From positions 3,673,001 to 3,737,000 of the forward strand of contig NZ_CP088247.1 in NCBI RefSeq assembly GCF_021117295.1: a stretch of 64,000 nucleotides of DNA, read 5' to 3'. Positions 59,588-64,000 of the stretch are shown here, piece after piece. A program made the position numbers and the translations under genes. Position 1 is the first letter of the stretch, and the number at the start of each line of letters is the position of its first letter. This DNA comes from Methylorubrum sp. B1-46 (GTDB lineage: Bacteria; Pseudomonadota; Alphaproteobacteria; Rhizobiales; Beijerinckiaceae). The notes beneath the pieces are model-generated. The model was not told the DNA's origin, made no database searches, and was given only the letters and a program-made list of their open reading frames with translations.

Positions 59588-60696
59588 GCGACGCTCCGCT
59601 CGATCACGCGGCGCTCGCGCTTGCGCGCCGCCTCGTCGCGGAAGATCGCATCGACCTGCGCGCCGCGCCGGGCATAGGTGTGCTCGGACAGAATCCGGCG
59701 GCGGGCGGCCTCGCCGATGGCGCGGGCGCGCTCCGGCGTCAGCGCAGCGACGTGCTCGGCGACGTCGCGGCCGTCGCGGGCAACGAGCACCTCCTCGCCC
59801 TCCTTGAGAAACAGGTCGAGTCCGACCCAGGCATCGGTGATGAGGCAGCCGCCTGCGCCCGCCGCCTCGAACACGCGGGTGGCCGGCGAATAGCCCACCG
59901 CCGCCATGCTCTCGCGGGCGATGTTGAGGACGGCGAGCGGCGAGACGTTGAAGGCGTTGTGGTCGCGGGTCGAGACGTGGCCGAGATGGCGCACGTTGAC
60001 CGGCAGGCCCCGGCTCTCCCAGCCGCTGCCGCCGAGCAGGAATCGTCGCTCCGGCAGCCGCGCCGCCGCGGCGAGGAAGAATTTCTGGACCCGCTCCTCG
60101 CGGTCCGGCAGGCGGTTGCCGAGGAAGGCGAGGTCGGCCGCGAAGCGTGGATCCGGCGGGACGGGGTGGTGGGTATCCGGATCGAGCGCATTGTAGACAG
60201 GGATGCAGGCGCGCGCGCCGAACCCCTCATAGGCCTCGATCACCGGCGGGCCGCCGCCATAGGTGAGGACGAAGTCGAGGCTGGGCATCACCCGGTGCAG
60301 GGCATGATTCGGGTCGCCGCGCATCTCGGCCAACGTCGCAGGCGCATCCACGTCCCAGAAGATGCGGATCGCCTCGGGGTGCGCGGCGGCGGTCACGCCC
60401 TCCAGCAATTCGTCGTCGAATACGCCGACGCCGCTCGCCTTGACGACGATGTCCGCCCCGGCCGCCTGCGCCACGACGGCGCGCATCGCCTCTTCCGTGG
60501 CCGGATAGACCTGCACCTCGGCCCAATCCGGCGGTTCGATGTCACGGTGACTCTGCCGGTCGAAGGCGTCGGGCTCGTAGAAGGTGATCTGGTAGCCGCG
60601 CCCGGCGAGGTCGCGCAGCAGGCCGCGGTAATAGGTGGCCGCGCCGTTCCAGTAGGAGGAGAGCAGCGAGGAGCCGTAGAACGCGATCCGTTTCAT
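59584..60696 (-). CDS. Glycosyltransferase, CgeB-like (second)
   Basis: 370 residues. KRIAFYGSSLLSSYWNGAAT at the N-terminus, a middle segment DFVLTYGGGPPVIEAYEGFG, then the donor half NIARESMAAVGYSPATRVFE followed by AAGAGGCLITDAWVGLDLFL. These are strong COG4641 (CgeB-like) features. It transfers a sugar from a nucleotide donor to an unknown acceptor. ATGA overlaps join it to both neighbours. Confidence 0.85.
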   Translation of the reverse strand: MKRIAFYGSSLLSSYWNGAATYYRGLLRDLAGRGYQITFYEPDAFDRQSHRDIEPPDWAEVQVYPATEEAMRAVVAQAAGADIVVKASGVGVFDDELLEGVTAAAHPEAIRIFWDVDAPATLAEMRGDPNHALHRVMPSLDFVLTYGGGPPVIEAYEGFGARACIPVYNALDPDTHHPVPPDPRFAADLAFLGNRLPDREERVQKFFLAAAARLPERRFLLGGSGWESRGLPVNVRHLGHVSTRDHNAFNVSPLAVLNIARESMAAVGYSPATRVFEAAGAGGCLITDAWVGLDLFLKEGEEVLVARDGRDVAEHVAALTPERARAIGEAARRRILSEHTYARRGAQVDAIFRDEAARKRERRVIERSVA

Positions 60697-61814
60697 GCCT
60701 GCCTCCGAAAGCGGGGGGCCGCGTCGGGTGCGGCGAGCGACGCGGCGATGGCCAGAAGCTCGGCCGCGCGGTGGCGGCAGGTGTGGCGGGCGCGGATCGT
60801 GGCGAGACCGCGGGCCGTGAGCGCCCGCCGCAAGGCCGGATCATGGGCCAGCGCCCGCAGGTGGCGCTCCATCTCGGCGCCGTCGCGGGCGACGAGGTAG
60901 TCCTGGCCCGGCGTGAACAGGCCCTCCGCATCCTCCCACGGCGCGGTCACCAACGGGATGCCGCAGGCCAGCGCCTCGAACACGCGGATCGTCGGGATGC
61001 CGGGCAGAGCCTCGACGTAGAAGCGGCGCGGCACGTGAACCGTGGCGAGCGCGCGCGCGAACAGCGACGGCGCGACGGCATTCGGCGCCCAGCCGTGATA
61101 GCGCGCGCCGTGGCGTGTCAGGGTCGCCAGAGCCTCGTCGGGATAGCGCACGCCGTAGATGTCGAGGGACAAGTCCGCCGCTTGGGCCGGGCGGAAGAGG
61201 AAGGTTTCGAGTTCGCGCGTGCGCTCGCCGTCGCCCCAATTGCCGATCCACACGAGGCCGGCGCGCTCGCCCTCTTCCGCCGGCGGGCGGAACAAGCGGG
61301 TGTCGGCGGCTTCGTGCCAGACATAGGCGCGGCCGTCCCAGCCCTGCGCCCGATAGACCTGGGCGAGCGCCTCGCCGAAGGCGAGGACGCCGTCGTAGCC
61401 GGAGAGATCGAAGGCAGCCATCTCGTCGGGCGCGCTGACGGCGCGGTGATGGGTGTCGTGGAACAGAAGCATGCCGAGCCGGCCGTTCTTGCGCGCCCGC
61501 CCGAGGGCCGCGATGAGGTCGGGGGCGTTCCACTCGTGGGCGATGACGAGGTCGGCGCCCTCGGCCCACTCGACCGCCTCCTCCACCCTCGCATAGGTCT
61601 GCGAGGACAGTTCGGGATAGGCCGCGCGATAGGCATCGAGCCCGGCAGGGCCGCGGTCGCGCAGGAGATTGTCGAGGCTCCAGGCGCCCTCGGGCTCGTA
61701 GGCTTCGACCGCGTGGCCGTCGGCGATCAGCGCGCGCAGGACACCGCGCAGAAAATGGGCGTTGCCGTGGTTCCAGCACGAGGCGAGCGAGTGGGTGAAG
61801 GCGACGATCCTCAT
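60693..61814 (-). CDS. Glycosyltransferase, CgeB-like (third)
   Basis: 373 residues. RIVAFTHSLASCWNHGNAHF, ADLVIAHEWNAPDLIAALGR, and a donor half with TVHVPRRFYVEALPGIPTIR followed by VFEALACGIPLVTAPWEDAE. The E-A-L-A-C-G-x-P motif is a GT4-type nucleotide-sugar contact. It is a paralogue of the other two in layout (N-terminal S-x-W-N-G/H-A motif), although sequence has diverged. Overlaps at both ends again indicate an operon. Confidence 0.85.
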   Translation of the reverse strand: MRIVAFTHSLASCWNHGNAHFLRGVLRALIADGHAVEAYEPEGAWSLDNLLRDRGPAGLDAYRAAYPELSSQTYARVEEAVEWAEGADLVIAHEWNAPDLIAALGRARKNGRLGMLLFHDTHHRAVSAPDEMAAFDLSGYDGVLAFGEALAQVYRAQGWDGRAYVWHEAADTRLFRPPAEEGERAGLVWIGNWGDGERTRELETFLFRPAQAADLSLDIYGVRYPDEALATLTRHGARYHGWAPNAVAPSLFARALATVHVPRRFYVEALPGIPTIRVFEALACGIPLVTAPWEDAEGLFTPGQDYLVARDGAEMERHLRALAHDPALRRALTARGLATIRARHTCRHRAAELLAIAASLAAPDAAPRFRRQA

Positions 61815-62935
61815 GCCGCCGCTCCATCGAGTGCGCGGATACGGGGCTCGCCCAGCAGATCGCGGTACACGGCGAGCACCCCGTCGGCCATGGCGTCAGT
61901 GCCGTAGCGGGCGGCACGGGTGCGGGCCGCCTCGGCAAGCGAAGCCCTCCGCTCGGGATCGGCGATGAGACCCTGGACGGCGTCGGCCGCCGCGGCATCG
62001 TCGTCGGGCGCGACGAGGATCGCGGCGCCCTCCCACAATTCCGAAAAGCTCGGGATGTCGGACAGGACCAGGGCGCAGCCGGCGCCGGCCGCTTCCAGCA
62101 CGGCGAGACCGAACGGCTCGTAGCGCGCAAGCGAGACGAAGACCGGGCGTCGCGTCAGCTCCTGTTCCATCCGAGCCGCGTCGAGCCGGCCGAGCAGGCG
62201 CAGATGATCCGCGGTAAAGCGCTCGCCGTTCGGCCCCTCGGCCGGGCCGGCGGCGTAGAAGGGCACGTCGAGGCGCGCGGCCAGACGGTCGAGGGCGGCC
62301 GCGTTCTTGGCGCGATCCCAGAGCCGGCCGGCGGTGAAGGCGTGCGCGGCGGGCACGCCCGAGACGGGCGCGTCGGCGAGACGGCGCCCGTTGCGCACCA
62401 CCTCGGGCGGACGATCGAGGCCGTAGGCGGCCCGCGTCGCCTCGGCGAAGGCACGGGTCGGGGCGAGCAGGCGGTCGGCGGCGCGGCAGCCGCGGGCCGC
62501 GAGGTCGGCGCGCCACGCCAAGTCAGCGGGGAGCGGGCCGTCGCCGAGCGCGTCCCACCACGTCGCGACGCAGGAATGGCACACGGCCACGATGGGGACA
62601 TCGAAGGCGGCGAGCGCCAGGGCCGGGCTATGGAGATGGACGAGATCCGCACCGATGTCGCAGGCGAGGCGGGCGATGGCGGCGGCGGCCTCCGTGACAT
62701 CCGCGGGGCGCCCGGCGGTCCAATCGAGGGGCCATCCGGTCGGCCGGATGCGGGCGCCGGAGACGGCCTCGGCCCGGGCGAGCGCCGCCTCGGAGGGCGC
62801 CGGTCCCATCAGGGCCAGCGTCACGGCGAGCCCGCGCCGGCCCAACCCTTCGGCGAGTTCGAGGCTGTATTGCCAGACCCCGCCGAGCGCGTCGGCCGTC
62901 ATCAGGATGTGGGTCGGGGGCCGTCTCACCGGCAT
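61811..62935 (-). CDS. Glycosyltransferase family 4 protein
   Basis: 374 residues, GT-B. ILMTADALGGVWQYSLELAE and DLVHLHSPALALAAFDVPIV at the N-terminal half; VFVSLARYEPFGLAVLEAAG followed by AGCALVLSDIPSFSELW in the donor-binding half, the E-x7-E region typical of GT4. It is unlike the CgeB-like trio and may start the glycan. ATG 62935 overlaps the radical SAM gene by 10 bases. Confidence 0.87.
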   Translation of the reverse strand: MPVRRPPTHILMTADALGGVWQYSLELAEGLGRRGLAVTLALMGPAPSEAALARAEAVSGARIRPTGWPLDWTAGRPADVTEAAAAIARLACDIGADLVHLHSPALALAAFDVPIVAVCHSCVATWWDALGDGPLPADLAWRADLAARGCRAADRLLAPTRAFAEATRAAYGLDRPPEVVRNGRRLADAPVSGVPAAHAFTAGRLWDRAKNAAALDRLAARLDVPFYAAGPAEGPNGERFTADHLRLLGRLDAARMEQELTRRPVFVSLARYEPFGLAVLEAAGAGCALVLSDIPSFSELWEGAAILVAPDDDAAAADAVQGLIADPERRASLAEAARTRAARYGTDAMADGVLAVYRDLLGEPRIRALDGAAA

Positions 62936-64000
62936 CCGCAGCCCGCCTCCAGCTCCGCCAGCGGCAGGGGACGCTCCTCCTGGATGTCGCTGAAGCGCTC
63001 GAACTGCGCGAGGTAATGCGCGTGCGCCCGCTCCCAGGCGCCGTCGTCGGGCTCGCCCCAGAGCCGGCGGTAATCGGGTGAACTCGGATAGGGGTAGAGC
63101 GGCACGGGATCGTTGGCCCAGACGCCCTGTCCGCGCAGGTGGTCGCGCCAGTTTGCGACGAGGTCGGGATCGTCGCCCGCAACCGCGATCAGGTTGGCCT
63201 GGACGAAGGGGACCGAACGGCGGGCATAGATCAGGCGCTCGGCGAGGTCGTCGGTCGAGTCGCGGCAGCGTTTGTCGAGAGCGGCGCGGCCCTCCTCGGT
63301 CAGGCTCTCGATGCCGGCCTCGATCGAGACGCATCCCGCCGCGCCCAGGAGGTCGAGCATGTCGGGCTTCCATAGGTCGATCCGGGTCTGGACGCCGAAC
63401 TTGATCGGCCGGCTCACCAGCGCCTCCAGCAGCGGCTTCTGCGGCAGGAAGATCTCATCGACGAAGTAGAGGTAGGTCACCCCCTGCGCGATCAGGCCGT
63501 CGATCTCGTCCAGCACGAGCGAGAGTTCGCGACGGCGATACTTGTCGCGGAAATCGATCTTGGCGCAGAAGCTGCAGGTATAGGGGCAGCCGCGCGACGC
63601 CTCGATCTCGGCGCCCGGCCCGTCCGGTGCGGTGTCGAAGCGGTGATGGTGGTGATGGTGGCGGGCGATCCAGGCGTCCGGCCAGCGGAGCGCCGGCAGA
63701 TCGTTGAAGCGGCCGGCATGAGGAGGGCCGGTGACGACCGTCTCACCGCCGTCGCGGTAGGCGAGCGCGGGCAGCCCGCGAACGTCCTCGGCATCGGCAA
63801 GCCGGGCGACGATCTCCTCGCATTCGCCGCGCACCACGAGGTCGCAGCCGAGCTTTTCCAGCGTGGGACGGGGCGTCGCCGAGCCGTGCGGACCCACCGC
63901 GACCGTGCGGCCGCCACGGTTTCCCAGCGCATCGAGGAACAGACGCGGCACCCGCAGCTCCGGCGGGGCGCAGCGCCAGAACAGGTAGGTCGGCGCGGTG
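62926..64000 (-). CDS. B12-binding radical SAM protein (C-terminal part; runs off right edge)
   Basis: The window holds the last 358 codons or so; the reading frame stays open to base 64000 (…TYLFWRCAPPELRVPRLFLD). A B12-binding-like domain (VAVGPHGSATPRPTLEKLGC) leads into the radical SAM core with the cluster motif CPYTCSFC in IEASRGCPYTCSFCAKIDF, then VSIEAGIESLTEEGRAALDK. It ends with a Cys pair (AGCGCR). Cobalamin-dependent radical SAM enzymes methylate or rearrange unactivated carbons. It resembles a family I remember as TIGR04295. A natural run of six His occurs near 63645. Confidence 0.87.
   Translation of the reverse strand, partial: TAPTYLFWRCAPPELRVPRLFLDALGNRGGRTVAVGPHGSATPRPTLEKLGCDLVVRGECEEIVARLADAEDVRGLPALAYRDGGETVVTGPPHAGRFNDLPALRWPDAWIARHHHHHHRFDTAPDGPGAEIEASRGCPYTCSFCAKIDFRDKYRRRELSLVLDEIDGLIAQGVTYLYFVDEIFLPQKPLLEALVSRPIKFGVQTRIDLWKPDMLDLLGAAGCVSIEAGIESLTEEGRAALDKRCRDSTDDLAERLIYARRSVPFVQANLIAVAGDDPDLVANWRDHLRGQGVWANDPVPLYPYPSSPDYRRLWGEPDDGAWERAHAHYLAQFERFSDIQEERPLPLAELEAGCGCR

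Overview
The window is GC-rich chromosomal DNA from an alphaproteobacterium. Gene content (FixLJ/FixK oxygen sensing, methylotroph-style flagellin, Csp1-like copper storage protein, sulfonate utilisation, Tad pilins) and several families of dispersed intergenic palindromes point to Methylobacterium/Methylorubrum. This is inferred from gene flavour, not from a marker gene. There is no rRNA, no CRISPR array and no prophage. One tRNA-Gly(GCC) and one complete IS3-family element are present.

Layout. 1-5.8 kb: housekeeping metabolism (M29 aminopeptidase fragment, DUF2218, FAD-linked 2-hydroxyacid dehydrogenase, FAH-family hydrolase, NUDIX hydrolase, tRNA-Gly, DegT aminotransferase). 6-11 kb: small secreted proteins (Tat-exported 13-Cys copper storage protein, a Cys-rich protein, a phospholipase-A2-like protein), a Crp/Fnr regulator preceded by two coupled small ORFs, and a winged-helix-like regulator. 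11.3-15.65 kb: one giant 1447-residue flagellin whose variable centre is built from repeats. 16.2-17.3 kb: an AraC regulator. 17.4-27.9 kb: an oxygen-response island with Hsp20, four universal stress proteins, a host-attachment-family protein, a triple-BON protein, FixK, a lone receiver, FixJ and FixL. Perfect or near-perfect TTGA/C-N6-TCAA boxes lie 57-72 bp before most of its transcription units. 28-35 kb: HD-GYP response regulator, hybrid histidine kinase and three Tad-type minor pilin/TadG genes. 35.9-38.5 kb: narK-like transporter cut by an IS3-family element with no remainder on the far side. 38.5-45.7 kb: divergent sulfonate uptake and desulfonation locus. 46.3-50.4 kb: LOV photosensor overlapping a CheB-CheR-PAS-HWE kinase fusion. 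50.8-53.5 kb: UvrA paralogue. 53.8-64 kb, running off the right edge: a tightly overlapping minus-strand cassette of B12-type radical SAM protein, four glycosyltransferases, NAD-sugar epimerase/decarboxylase, inositol-phosphate synthase, histidine phosphatase, methyltransferase and a clan-A glycosidase-like protein.

How it works together. In the 17-28 kb island FixL (haem PAS with conserved His and Arg) should phosphorylate FixJ, which should drive fixK from a FixJ-like site 75 bp upstream. FixK should then act on the boxes before hsp20, the usp genes, the small membrane protein/BON unit and the receiver gene. The layout resembles a low-oxygen dormancy regulon. The 54-64 kb cassette looks like a pathway for a methylated, inositol- and pentose-related glycoside whose product is unknown to me. 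It is the best candidate in the window for an undescribed system.
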